DNA of 64,000 nt from Micropruina glycogenica (GTDB taxonomy: Bacteria > Actinomycetota > Actinomycetes > Propionibacteriales > Propionibacteriaceae), in the NCBI RefSeq assembly GCF_900289045.1, contig NZ_LT985188.1, positions 1,488,001-1,552,000 on the forward strand, read 5' to 3'. The notes below the pieces were generated by a model. The model saw only the letters and a program-made list of their open reading frames with translations. It was not told the DNA's origin and made no database searches. Shown piece by piece: positions 9,351 through 17,725 of this stretch. Both the position numbers and the translations under genes were made by a program. Within the stretch, counting starts at the first letter, position 1; each line of letters opens with the position of its first letter.

Positions 9351-9731
9351 CTACTCCCCCGCCAGTTCGGCGTAGGCGTCTGCATCGAGAGTTTCATCGA
9401 GCTCGGACGGATCGCTGATCTCGAGCTCGAACATCCACCCGTCGCCGTAGGGGTCTGAGTTGATCACTTCGGGGGTGGTGTTGAGCATTTCGTTCACCGA
9501 GGTGATCACGCCCGAGGCGGGCGAGAACACGTCCGAGACGCTCTTGGTGGACTCGACCTCGACGCACGCGTCGTCTTTGGCCACCTCTTCACCCACCTGC
9601 GGCAACGACACGTACACCACGTCGCCCAGGGCGTCCGCGGCGTATGAAGTGATGCCGACCCTGACGGTGGAACCGTTGCCACTGCGCACCCACTCGTGCT
9701 TGTCGGTGTACTTCAGATCCTCGGGAAACAC
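9351..9731 (-). CDS. gcvH: Glycine cleavage system H protein
   Basis: The product is 126 aa from the GTG at 9731, chosen because GAGGAG lies six bases upstream; a longer reading frame to 9800 has no such support. It carries the lipoyl-lysine motif VEVESTKSVSDVFSP and the usual KYTDKHEW start. GcvH shuttles the aminomethyl group between the P, T and L proteins. Its gene lies upstream of garA on the same strand as gcvP, with three regulatory genes and DUF151 in between. Confidence 0.96.
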   Translation of the reverse strand: MFPEDLKYTDKHEWVRSGNGSTVRVGITSYAADALGDVVYVSLPQVGEEVAKDDACVEVESTKSVSDVFSPASGVITSVNEMLNTTPEVINSDPYGDGWMFELEISDPSELDETLDADAYAELAGE

Positions 9732-9827
9732 GGCGGACTCCTCAACTACGGCACGGATGCTGGTTCGGGTGCAATGCACCCTGGCGCAAACACTACCCAT
9801 AACGGGTGACGCGCACGCGCCCGTCGA

Positions 9828-10712
9828 TCAGGCGGGCTTGGCGAACTTTCCGATCGGCGGGCTGACGACCGCCTCGATCGTCACCTTCGGGTCGCTGACG
9901 ATGCTGACCGTGCCACCGACCCGCGAGTTCTGCACCTCGCTGACCAGGCCGCCCGAGAACCGCAGCGCCTCGGTGAGCGCGTGCGGCTCACCGATCACGT
10001 CGATCGAGATGGGAGCGGTGATGGTCTGGTCGTCGACCACGATGCCCCCGCGCCCGCTGGCGAACCAGGTGGACGCCACGACGCGAACGGTCTGATTGAT
10101 CGCGATCACCTCAGCGCCCGCGTCGCGCAACTCCTCGATGGTGTTGAGCAGCAGTTCGGGGGTGACCTTGTGATTCGGATCGTCGATCACCACCCTGATG
10201 CCAGAGCCCTGTGCGGGAGCGGTGCCCCCGAGGATCGCCAGCACGTCGAGGCGGCGCTGTGCCTCTTCGCGCGCGACCCGTTCGCTGTCGGCGCCGCTCT
10301 GCAGTTGGCGCTTGGTCTCTTCGAGTTGGGCGATCTCGGCCTCCAGCCGACGGCTCTCGGAGTTCAGGTCGTCCAGCAACTGCACGAGATCGGCGCGCCG
10401 CATGGTGGAGTAGTCGGTCTGCTGGGCCTGGCTGCGCACCTGCATGGCCACGCCGAGCCCCAAGATCAGCAGGATCGCGGCGAACACCACCTGGGCGCGG
10501 CCGGGCTTGACGAAGTCTCGGACGAGCTCACGCCAGTCCACCGGCGGGCGAGGGTCGGAGCCGTCCGGCTGGTCGAGCTTGTCTCGCTTGCTTTCGACAG
10601 GCTGGTCGAGCTTGTCGAGACCCTCGGCTTCGTCAGGCTCAACCGACTCGGTTTCGACAGGCTCAACCGACGACTCCTCGGTTGCGCCGTGCTTGGGCTC
10701 GTACTCAGGCAT
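9828..10712 (-). CDS. DUF881 membrane-anchored protein with repeat-derived N-terminal linker
   Basis: The 294-aa product has an acidic, low-complexity N-terminus, one transmembrane helix (about residues 77-96), a coiled coil (about 105-145) and the DUF881 domain, which faces outside. Its function is unknown; genomic linkage points to the envelope or division. Residues 11-50 are encoded by several in-frame copies of the dispersed TCGA repeat (10562-10680), giving motifs such as SVEPVE and LDKLDQ. It overlaps the sbp gene by 8 bp. A second DUF881 gene lies two genes upstream, as in Rv1823/Rv1825. Confidence 0.92.
   Translation of the reverse strand: MPEYEPKHGATEESSVEPVETESVEPDEAEGLDKLDQPVESKRDKLDQPDGSDPRPPVDWRELVRDFVKPGRAQVVFAAILLILGLGVAMQVRSQAQQTDYSTMRRADLVQLLDDLNSESRRLEAEIAQLEETKRQLQSGADSERVAREEAQRRLDVLAILGGTAPAQGSGIRVVIDDPNHKVTPELLLNTIEELRDAGAEVIAINQTVRVVASTWFASGRGGIVVDDQTITAPISIDVIGEPHALTEALRFSGGLVSEVQNSRVGGTVSIVSDPKVTIEAVVSPPIGKFAKPA
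10562..10680. repeat. Dispersed repeat copies inside the DUF881 coding region
   Basis: Four to five tandem copies of GGTCGAGCTTGTC / TTTCGACAGGCT(C/G) lie inside the reading frame. They are the same units seen in non-coding gaps elsewhere in the window. They keep the frame and encode an acidic linker before the membrane helix. Confidence 0.8.
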
Positions 10713-11037
10713 GGAACAACGCCCGCCTGATCGCCGCCGCGTTGGTGAAGATGCGAATGCCGAGCACCACCACCACGGCCGTCGACAGCTGCGCCCCCAC
10801 CCCGATCTGGTCGCCCACCCACACGATCAGGGCGGCGATCAGCACGTTGGACGTGAACGACACCACGAACACCTTGTCGTCGAAGACCCGCTCCAGGTAG
10901 GCGCGAAAGCCGCCGAACAACGCGTCCAAGGCGGCCACGATGGCGATCGGCAGGTACGGCTGCAGGCCGACGGGCAGGGTGGGTTCGAGGTAGATGCCGA
11001 GCGCGATGCCCAGAATCAGGCCGACGATGGCGAACAA
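10705..11037 (-). CDS. sbp: Small basic protein Sbp (DUF1290)
   Basis: The 110-aa product has three hydrophobic helices and the family motifs GIALGIYLEP and AALDALFGGFRA. Sbp genes accompany division genes in Firmicutes and a DUF881 pair in actinobacteria; the biochemical role is not known. The likely start is TTG at 11037, backed by GGAGGTGCC just upstream. It is nested between the two DUF881 genes and overlaps the downstream one. Confidence 0.92.
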   Translation of the reverse strand: MFAIVGLILGIALGIYLEPTLPVGLQPYLPIAIVAALDALFGGFRAYLERVFDDKVFVVSFTSNVLIAALIVWVGDQIGVGAQLSTAVVVVLGIRIFTNAAAIRRALFHA

Positions 11038-11046
11038 GGCACCTCC

Positions 11047-11856
11047 TCAGGGCTTCGTCTGGGCGACCCTGAGCCCTAGGCCGGGGTCTGCCTCCAGCCG
11101 CAGATTACCCGCCGTGCTCAGGTCGTACCGAATGCCGTAGTTCTGCTTCAGGTACGCCCACCATGCTCCCCCACCCGTGGCGGGAAAGGCCCGCAACAGG
11201 CCGTCGGGGTCGCCGATCGCTTCGATGTGGTAGGGCTGGGTGAGCGACCGGTAGTCGACGGTGATGGCGTCGCCCGCGCCGCGAATGGCGGTGCGCGACG
11301 ACAGCCGGTGCCCGTTGACCGCGATCGCCTCGGCACCTGCCTGCCACAACCCGTTGACCGCTTGCCGCAGATCGACATCGACCACCTTGCTGCCGCTCGC
11401 GACCGGGCTCTCGGCGTCGTCGGCGACCAGCACCACGCCGGGGCCGGTGACCGCCTGCATGCCGGTGGCCGGGGCGAGCGCGTCGATCTGACGCTGCACC
11501 GCGACCGCCGCGGGATCGTTACCCAGCGCTGCGTCCGACAGTGCCTTGTTCTCGGCGTTCAGCGTGGCCACTCGCGCCCGCAGGGCGTCCGAAGCCGCGT
11601 TGGCCTGCTCGATGCGCTGCACCAACTGTTCGCGCTCCTGCTGCTCGGCGGGCGCCGCCCTGAGTCGCTCCCCCACGGATCCGCCGATCATCAGCCCGAT
11701 CACCACCGTCGCCGACGCGACGACCCACCAACGCCCGCGGCGGGGTGCGGCGGTGCGGTAGCCGGGGTCGAGGGCGTCGCGCGACAGGTCGGTGAGCAGG
11801 TTCATGCTTTCGTCGACCCGACGGACGGCCCTGAGGGCCCGGGTGCGCGGGCTCAT
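11047..11856 (-). CDS. DUF881 family protein
   Basis: The 269-aa product has a membrane helix at about residues 45-65, a coiled coil (about 70-110) and an extracytoplasmic DUF881 domain with VDVDLRQAVNGLWQAGAEAIAVNG. It is the counterpart of Rv1823. The ATG start overlaps the stop of the upstream phosphatidyltransferase (ATGA), so the genes are translationally coupled. Function unknown. Confidence 0.92.
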   Translation of the reverse strand: MSPRTRALRAVRRVDESMNLLTDLSRDALDPGYRTAAPRRGRWWVVASATVVIGLMIGGSVGERLRAAPAEQQEREQLVQRIEQANAASDALRARVATLNAENKALSDAALGNDPAAVAVQRQIDALAPATGMQAVTGPGVVLVADDAESPVASGSKVVDVDLRQAVNGLWQAGAEAIAVNGHRLSSRTAIRGAGDAITVDYRSLTQPYHIEAIGDPDGLLRAFPATGGGAWWAYLKQNYGIRYDLSTAGNLRLEADPGLGLRVAQTKP

Positions 11857-12485
11857 CCGGTGACCGCGGCCGTGGTCGAGGGACGATCACCCTTGCCCAC
11901 GGGCGGAAATCGGCGCAGCACGTCGAGGGTCTGGCCGAAGTACATCAACCCGGCGCACCAGTAGAGACCCGCTCCCCACAGCGCGAAGGCCCAGCCGATC
12001 ACCCGGAACCACAGCTGCCACGGTTCGGGGCCGGCGCCCAGCAACACCATCGGAAAGGCGTACAACAGGCAGAACGTGGCCGTCTTGCCAAGAAAGTGCA
12101 CCGGTAGGGTGACGAAACCCCGGCGGCGCAGCAGCGGCAGCACGACCGCGGCCATCAGCACGTCACGAGAGACCAGCAGCAGCACCATCCACCACGGAAT
12201 GATGCCGCGAATGGCCAGCCCGATCAGGGTCGCCAGAATGTAGAGCCGGTCGGCCAGCGGGTCGAGCACCTGGCCCAGCTTCGAGCGCTGGTGGTACTTG
12301 CGGGCGAGGTAGCCGTCCACCCAGTCGGTGGCACCCAGAAAGACCAGTGCGGCCACGGCCCACAGGTCGTACTGCCGGGCGAGCAGTAGCCAGAGAAACA
12401 GCGGAACACCCAGCAGCCGAATGAAACTCAACACATTGGGCAACGTGACGATGCGCTCGGTGTCGTACGGCTCGCCGGTGGTCAC
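11853..12485 (-). CDS. CDP-alcohol phosphatidyltransferase (PgsA2-like)
   Basis: The 210-aa membrane enzyme transfers a phosphatidyl group from CDP-diacylglycerol to an alcohol. The diagnostic motif DGxxARxxxxxSxxGxxxDxxAD is seen as DGYLARKYHQRSKLGQVLDP followed by LAD (about residues 59-81). Several hydrophobic helices follow. Its place upstream of the DUF881 trio matches PgsA2 (Rv1822). The acceptor (glycerophosphate or inositol phosphate) cannot be decided from sequence. Confidence 0.9.
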   Translation of the reverse strand: MTTGEPYDTERIVTLPNVLSFIRLLGVPLFLWLLLARQYDLWAVAALVFLGATDWVDGYLARKYHQRSKLGQVLDPLADRLYILATLIGLAIRGIIPWWMVLLLVSRDVLMAAVVLPLLRRRGFVTLPVHFLGKTATFCLLYAFPMVLLGAGPEPWQLWFRVIGWAFALWGAGLYWCAGLMYFGQTLDVLRRFPPVGKGDRPSTTAAVTG

Positions 12486-12566
12486 CGCCCCAGACTAACG
12501 CCGACGCCCCACGCGACCCGGTTGACGAGACCGGCGGGCACCACCAGGATCGGCGGACGCAGGGAC

Positions 12567-12675
12567 GTGAGCCGTAATGGGGACGGTTCTAGATTCTGGC
12601 TCAGAGAGCCCTCCCTGAGCCAAAACGAGAACCGTCCCCTGAGCCAAAACGAGAACCGTCCCCTTTACGGCTCAC
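12567..12675. repeat. Palindromic MITE-like element overlapping the HIT stop codon
   Basis: A 109-bp element has terminal inverted repeats of about 24 bp (GTGAGCCGTAATGGGGACGG at the left, its near-complement at the right). Inside are two perfect tandem 24-bp units starting CTGAGCCAAAACGAGAACCG at 12615 and 12639. The right end supplies the TGA of the HIT gene. It contains no coding sequence. Confidence 0.8.
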
Positions 12676-13238
12676 GCGGCGCTCGACCAGGCGTCGGCGA
12701 GCAGGGCGCGGGTGTCACCCAACAGTTGCGGAATCGCCTTGGTCTGGGCGATCACGGGTAGGAAGTTCATGTCGCCCTGCCACCGCGGCACGACGTGCTG
12801 ATGCAGATGGGCGGCGATGCCTGCCCCGGCCACGTCGCCCTGGTTGATGCCCAGGTTGAAGCCGGCCGGACGGCTGACCGAACGGATCACCCGCATGGCT
12901 TGCCGAGTCAGCGCCGCGATCTCGTGCGACTCGGCGTCGGTCACCTCGGTGTAGTCGGACACGTGCCGGTAGGGGCAGACCAGCAGGTGGCCGGGCGAAT
13001 AGGGGTACAGGTTCAGCACCACGTAGGCCGCCTCGCCGCGATGCACGATCAGCCCGTCGTCGTCGGATCGACCGGGTGCTCGGCAGAACGGGCACTGACT
13101 TTCGGTGGCGTCCAGCGGTTTGTTCTCGCCGCCGATGTACACCATGCGGTGCGGCGTCCAGAGCCGCTGAAACGGGTCGGGCACCCCGGGGCGCTCGCCG
13201 CTGGGCTCGACGGCGGCGCGCTCGGGGTGATCGGTCAT
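12672..13238 (-). CDS. HIT-family nucleotide hydrolase/phosphorylase
   Basis: The 188-aa product has the histidine triad HLHQHVVPRW (about residues 145-154), the CPFCRAPG zinc-ribbon-like pair and the NLGINQGDVAGAG motif. It belongs to the branch represented by Rv2613c, an Ap4A phosphorylase. It follows thrS by 9 bp, as in many actinobacteria. The C-terminal residues after WSSAA are cut by a stop that lies in the palindromic repeat, so the original end may have been different. Confidence 0.92.
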   Translation of the reverse strand: MTDHPERAAVEPSGERPGVPDPFQRLWTPHRMVYIGGENKPLDATESQCPFCRAPGRSDDDGLIVHRGEAAYVVLNLYPYSPGHLLVCPYRHVSDYTEVTDAESHEIAALTRQAMRVIRSVSRPAGFNLGINQGDVAGAGIAAHLHQHVVPRWQGDMNFLPVIAQTKAIPQLLGDTRALLADAWSSAA

Positions 13239-13247
13239 GACAGCGGG

Positions 13248-15266
13248 TCAGGCCGCGGTCGGGTCGGCGTTCGACCGACTGGTCACGTGGTCGACGATCA
13301 GCTGGACGGCCTCGTCGATCGGCACGCCGTTGCGCTGCAAACCGTCGCGGTAGCGGAACGACACTGCGCCGGCGTCGCGGTCGTCGCCACCGGCGATCAG
13401 CACGAACGGCGCCTTGGCCTTGCTGGCGTTGCGGATCTTCTTGCCGAACCGGTCGTCGGACGCGTCCAGTTCGACGCGGATGCCGCGGGCCTTCAGCTGG
13501 TCGAGCACCCCGCCCAGGTAGTCGTTGAACTCGTCGGCCACCGGCAGCCCGATCACCTGCACCGGCGCCAGCCAGGCCGGGAACGCACCCGCGTAGTGCT
13601 CGGTGAGCACGCCGAAGAACCGCTCGATCGACCCGAACAGGGCCCGGTGGATCATCACCGGCCGCTTGCGGCTGCCGTCGGGCGCGGTGTATTCGAGCTC
13701 GAACCGCTCGGGCTCGAAGAAGTCGAGCTGAATGGTCGACATCTGCCACGTGCGGCCGATCGCGTCACGCGCCTGCACCGAAATCTTCGGCCCGTAGAAC
13801 GCCGCGCCGCCCGGGTCGGGCACGAGTTCGAGGCCCGAGCGCTCGGCCACCTCTTGCAGGGTGCGGGTGGCCACCTGCCAGGTCTCGTCGTCGCCGATGG
13901 ACTTGTCGGGGTTGCGCGTGCTGAGCTCGAGGTAGAAATCCTCGAGGCCGTAGTCGGCCAGCAGTTTGAGCACGAAGGTGAGCAGCCGCTCCAACTCGGC
14001 ACCCACCTGCTCCTGCGTGGTGTAGATGTGCGCGTCGTCCTGCGTGAAGCCGCGGGCCCTGGTCAGGCCGTGCACCACGCCCGACTTCTCATAGCGGTAC
14101 ACGGTGCCGAACTCGAACAGTCGCAGCGGCAACTCGCGGTACGACCGTCCGCGCGAGCGGTAGATCAGGCAGTGCATCGGGCAGTTCATCGGCTTCATGT
14201 AGTAGTCCTGACCCTGCCGGCGCACGTTGCCGTCGGCGTCCACCTCTTCGTCGAGGTGCATGGGCGGGTACATGCCGTCGGCGTACCAGTCGAGGTGACC
14301 GGACGTCTCGAACAGCTGCGCCTTGGTGAGGTGCGGGGTGTAGGCGAACTCGTAGCCCTCTTCGACATGCCGGCGGCGGCTGTAGTCCTCCATCTCCATG
14401 CGCACGATCGCGCCCTTGGGGTGGAAGACGGGCAGGCCCGAGCCGATGTCGTCGGGAAAGCTGAACAGGTCGAGTTCGGTGCCGAGCTTGCGGTGGTCGC
14501 GCTTGGCGGCCTCCTCGAGCCGGAACTTGTAAGCCTTCAGGTCGTCCCTGGTGGGCCAGGAGGTGCCGTAGACCCTCTGCAGCTGGGCGTTGCGCTGGTC
14601 GCCGCGCCAGTAGGCGGCCGACGTGCGCATCAACGAGTAGGCGTTCAGGTAGCCGGTGTGCGGCACGTGCGGGCCGCGGCACAGGTCTTTCCAGGCCACG
14701 CTGCCGTCGCGGCGCACGTTGTCGTAGATGGTCAGTTCGCCGCCGCCCACCTCGACGCTCGCGCCCTCGGTGTCGACGGAGTTGCCCTTGATGCCGATCA
14801 GTTCGAGCTTGTACGGCTCGTTCGCCAGTTCGGCGCGAGCCTCGTCGTCGCTGACCACGCGGCGCACGAACTTCTGTCGCTCGCGCACGATCTGGCCCAT
14901 CTGCTTCTCGATGGCCGCCACGTCGTCTGGGGTGAACGGACGGGCGGCGTCGAAGTCGTAGTAGTAGCCGTCGGTGATGAAGGGCCCGATGCCGAGCTTG
15001 GTGTCGGGGTACAGCGCCTGGACGGCCTGCGCCGTCACGTGCCCGGTGGAGTGCCGCAGGATGTTCAGCCCGTCCGGACTGTCGATCGCCACCGGCTCCA
15101 CCTCGTCGTCGGCGGCCAGTTCACGGGCCAGGTCGCGCAACTCGCCGTTGACCCGCATCGCGACGACCGTGCGGTCGGCGCCGAAGATGTCGAGCCCGGT
15201 GGTCGCAGTCTCGACCACCTGGGGTTCGCGCGAATCGGGGCGCACCACGGTGATGGAGACAGACAC
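13248..15266 (-). CDS. thrS: Threonyl-tRNA synthetase
   Basis: The 672-aa product has the TGS domain, the editing domain with [12 protein letters not shown], and the class II core: motif 2 region [23 protein letters not shown], then [13 protein letters not shown] and the C-terminal anticodon-binding domain. Zinc ligands around [10 protein letters not shown] are present. I chose the GTG at 15266 because AAAGGAAG precedes it by eight bases; the longer frame adds unsupported sequence. It heads the run towards HIT and pgsA. A stable hairpin lies about 100 nt upstream. Confidence 0.97.
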   Translation of the reverse strand: MSVSITVVRPDSREPQVVETATTGLDIFGADRTVVAMRVNGELRDLARELAADDEVEPVAIDSPDGLNILRHSTGHVTAQAVQALYPDTKLGIGPFITDGYYYDFDAARPFTPDDVAAIEKQMGQIVRERQKFVRRVVSDDEARAELANEPYKLELIGIKGNSVDTEGASVEVGGGELTIYDNVRRDGSVAWKDLCRGPHVPHTGYLNAYSLMRTSAAYWRGDQRNAQLQRVYGTSWPTRDDLKAYKFRLEEAAKRDHRKLGTELDLFSFPDDIGSGLPVFHPKGAIVRMEMEDYSRRRHVEEGYEFAYTPHLTKAQLFETSGHLDWYADGMYPPMHLDEEVDADGNVRRQGQDYYMKPMNCPMHCLIYRSRGRSYRELPLRLFEFGTVYRYEKSGVVHGLTRARGFTQDDAHIYTTQEQVGAELERLLTFVLKLLADYGLEDFYLELSTRNPDKSIGDDETWQVATRTLQEVAERSGLELVPDPGGAAFYGPKISVQARDAIGRTWQMSTIQLDFFEPERFELEYTAPDGSRKRPVMIHRALFGSIERFFGVLTEHYAGAFPAWLAPVQVIGLPVADEFNDYLGGVLDQLKARGIRVELDASDDRFGKKIRNASKAKAPFVLIAGGDDRDAGAVSFRYRDGLQRNGVPIDEAVQLIVDHVTSRSNADPTAA

Positions 15267-15590
15267 GACGGGACTTCCTTTCGAAACGGGATCCTGCGCC
15301 TCCAGCCGGGCGCGGCCTCCATTGTGCCGCAACCAGCCCGGCGCGTCGTGCGTAGACGCGACAAGACCGGGCTCCGATCCCCCCGGTCGGAACCCGGTCT
15401 CGTACAAATCAGGTGAAAGACTCTGTGAGCCCTACCCTCCCGTTGCGCAACCCCTGTGTCTTCTTCCCCCCGGTGAAGATCTTGGAGGTCGTCCCCCGCT
15501 GACAGAAACATTATGCGGGCTGCCGCTTCCGGTTCCACTCAAAACTGTCCCCCCCGCGGGTGACTTCCACACGGTCGCGGAGCACCAGCA
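15267..15590. other. thrS-tetR divergent intergenic region
   Basis: This 324-bp gap holds no supported gene. The thrS side contains a strong hairpin (15365-15399) and G-rich tracts on the transcribed strand. I looked for a T-box and did not find the conserved GGGTGGNACCGCG element. The tetR GTG at 15591 is preceded by GGAG. Confidence 0.6.
15365..15399 (-). promoter_or_regulatory. Strong hairpin in the thrS 5' leader
   Basis: Arms GACCGGG (15365-15371) and CCCGGTC (15393-15399) continue inward as TCCGA/TCGGA after one mismatch, giving a stem of about 12 bp with a 9-nt loop. On the thrS strand it lies about 100 nt before the start codon. No clear U-tract follows, so attenuation or protein binding is only a suggestion. 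Confidence 0.5.
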
Positions 15591-16232
15591 GTGACCGGCG
15601 GCGCCGACACCCGCGAGCGCCTGCTGCAGGCCACCATCGAGTTGCTCGCCGGGCCCGGCATGGCGGCGGTGTCGGCGCGGGGCATCGCCGCCCGCGCCGA
15701 GGTGAACCAGGGCCTGGTGTTCTACCACTTCGGCTCGGTGACTGCTCTGGTGGCCCAGGCGACCCGCCTGAGCACCGAGAACACGGTCATGTTGTACCGC
15801 GCCGCCCTGCGCTACGAGGGCTCGTTCGGCGAGCCCTTGGCGGTGGGGCGTCGGCTGCACGCCGAGGCGGCCTCGGTGGGATCGGTGCGGGTGATGGCAC
15901 AGCTGCTGGCCGCAGGACAGTCCGACCCCGCCTACGCCGACGTCGCGCGGCAAAGTCTGGACCTGTGGTTCGCCGAAGTCACCGCTGCGGTCGAGCGGCT
16001 GCTCGACGACTCACCGATGCGCGACCTGGTGGACGTGCCTGCCCTGGCCCGCGCGGTCGGAGCCTCGTTCGTCGGTCTCGAGCTCTACGAGGGCGTGGAC
16101 GCAGGCGGCGCCGCCCAGGCGCTTGACGCGCTGGCCCAACTCACCGTGCTGATCGACGTGCTGGACGGCCTCGGGCCCGTCGAGCGCCGCCTGCTCACGT
16201 CGCGACTGCGCGCGGCGAAAGCACGACGCTGA
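15591..16232 (+). CDS. TetR-family transcriptional regulator
   Basis: The 213-aa product has a canonical TetR N-terminal helix-turn-helix (TRERLLQATIELLAGPGMAA, then VNQGLVFYHFGSVTALVAQA). The C-terminal ligand domain is helical. The start is GTG with GGAG upstream. It is divergent from thrS and precedes the truncated M15 gene by 107 bp. Its targets cannot be named. Confidence 0.92.
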   Translation: MTGGADTRERLLQATIELLAGPGMAAVSARGIAARAEVNQGLVFYHFGSVTALVAQATRLSTENTVMLYRAALRYEGSFGEPLAVGRRLHAEAASVGSVRVMAQLLAAGQSDPAYADVARQSLDLWFAEVTAAVERLLDDSPMRDLVDVPALARAVGASFVGLELYEGVDAGGAAQALDALAQLTVLIDVLDGLGPVERRLLTSRLRAAKARR

Positions 16233-16339
16233 CCCTTGCCCCCGCGGCTGATGCATCACGGCGCGTCCGACCCCCTCTTCACAGTGTGTCCGCCTGAATC
16301 CGGCGGCCCGAGCCGACGTGGCGAGGCGAGGAGGACGTG

Positions 16340-17725
16340 ATGCCGAAGGCCAACGAAACCGAGTACCTGGTGACACTGCCCGGGGGTGGCCGATTGCGGG
16401 GCGATGCCGCGGCCTCGTACCTGCGCATGCGTGCCGACGGCATGCCCGCCGGCGGCGTCGACGTGTTCTACCGCAGTCTGGCCAAACAGGCTGAGCTGTA
16501 TCGGCTCTATCTGGCGGGCAAGGGCAACCTGGCCGCCAAGCCGAGCCGGCACGCGCCCCACGTGCGCGGCATGGCCATGGACCTGAGCACCGGCGGCAAG
16601 GGCCCGTACAAGCCGTCCGAGGCGCACAAGTGGCTCACCAAGGGCGGCAACGGCAAGCTCCAGCCCCAGCCCGGCGAAAAGCTGCGAGCGCACGCCTACG
16701 GCTGGCGGCGCACGGTGCCGTCGGAGCGTTGGCACTTCGGCTACTCCCGGGCCGGCGACACCGAGCGCGCCGCCGATCTGAGGGCGCGGCTGCTTATGCT
16801 CGGTTTCGAGATGGTCGAGGACTTTCAGCGCGAGCAGGGCTTGAAGATCGACGGCGAGGACGGTCCGGCCACCTGGCAGGCGCTGCTGGCCATGACCGGT
16901 ATGGGCGGTGCAGCAGCGATGCCACCCGCGGCCCTGAAGTTTCGCTTCGGGCACTCCGGCTTGGGTGACTTGGCCGGCGGCGCACCGGGCCCGGGCGCCT
17001 GGCTTTCCACGCAGCTCGACTGTTCGGTGTACGCGCTGACCGGCGTTTCGGAGTCGGTTCGCAACGCGATTCGCGACGCGCTGGGCGGGCAGGACCGCTG
17101 GAAGGTCTACCCGATCGGCACCACCACGGTGCTCTGGAACGCAGACAAGTGGTTGCACTCCGGCCGGGCCGACGTCACCTTCGCCCACGCTGAACCCGCC
17201 GGGGCCGTTCGGGCGCAACTGACCTCTCGATCGAATGGACGATCGCTCGACGTGATCGCCGTGCAGGCCCGGGCAGCCGACGGCTTCGCGACACCGGGGC
17301 ACGCCGCGGCGGGCCAGCAGGGTGACCTGACAATGGCGCTCGACACGCTGCGACGCGCGAAGGTGCCGACCATTCTGGCCGGCGACGTCGGTGCGGCGGC
17401 GCCGTCGATGCTGACCGAACGAGGCTTCACCCGCGCATCGGCCGAGGTGGCGGGTCAGGCCGGACGGCAGGTGTGGCTGTCGCAGGGCATCGCGATGCGA
17501 ACCGCCACGCCGTTCGAAGACCCCGCCGTGCTGGCCGCCTGGCGGCTGCACCTCACCCTGTCGCGGCCTAAGGGAACCGCTGATCAACGTGCCATTCGTG
17601 GCGTGAGTGACGGTGATCGTGCTCTTGGAGGGGTTGGGTGTGGGCGTTGTCGGCTGATCGATTCGCTGCGGGGGGCCTGTTGGGGCGGTTTCGGGCAGGC
17701 TGACGCTATGCCGCCGCCGTGGTGA
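16340..17725 (+). CDS. M15-like peptidase/peptidoglycan-binding protein, 3' end replaced by an IS
   Basis: The start is ATG 16340 with GAGGAGG at 16328-16334. Residues 1-140 look like a VanY/M15 D-Ala-D-Ala carboxypeptidase: the zinc-site motif HAPHVRGMAMD and SERWHFGY are visible. A short peptidoglycan-binding-like helix pair follows (DFQREQGLKIDGEDGPATWQ). The rest (about 215-410) is of uncertain family; LAGDVG and VLWNADKW faintly recall the endonuclease/exonuclease/phosphatase fold. No secretion signal is seen. Native sequence ends at 17571; the last roughly 50 residues come from IS DNA, so the gene is truncated or has a hybrid tail. Confidence 0.75.
   Translation: MPKANETEYLVTLPGGGRLRGDAAASYLRMRADGMPAGGVDVFYRSLAKQAELYRLYLAGKGNLAAKPSRHAPHVRGMAMDLSTGGKGPYKPSEAHKWLTKGGNGKLQPQPGEKLRAHAYGWRRTVPSERWHFGYSRAGDTERAADLRARLLMLGFEMVEDFQREQGLKIDGEDGPATWQALLAMTGMGGAAAMPPAALKFRFGHSGLGDLAGGAPGPGAWLSTQLDCSVYALTGVSESVRNAIRDALGGQDRWKVYPIGTTTVLWNADKWLHSGRADVTFAHAEPAGAVRAQLTSRSNGRSLDVIAVQARAADGFATPGHAAAGQQGDLTMALDTLRRAKVPTILAGDVGAAAPSMLTERGFTRASAEVAGQAGRQVWLSQGIAMRTATPFEDPAVLAAWRLHLTLSRPKGTADQRAIRGVSDGDRALGGVGCGRCRLIDSLRGACWGGFGQADAMPPPW

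Noticed and set aside
15267-15590. T-box in the thrS leader
   Set aside because: The conserved GGGTGGNACCGCG-type element is missing.
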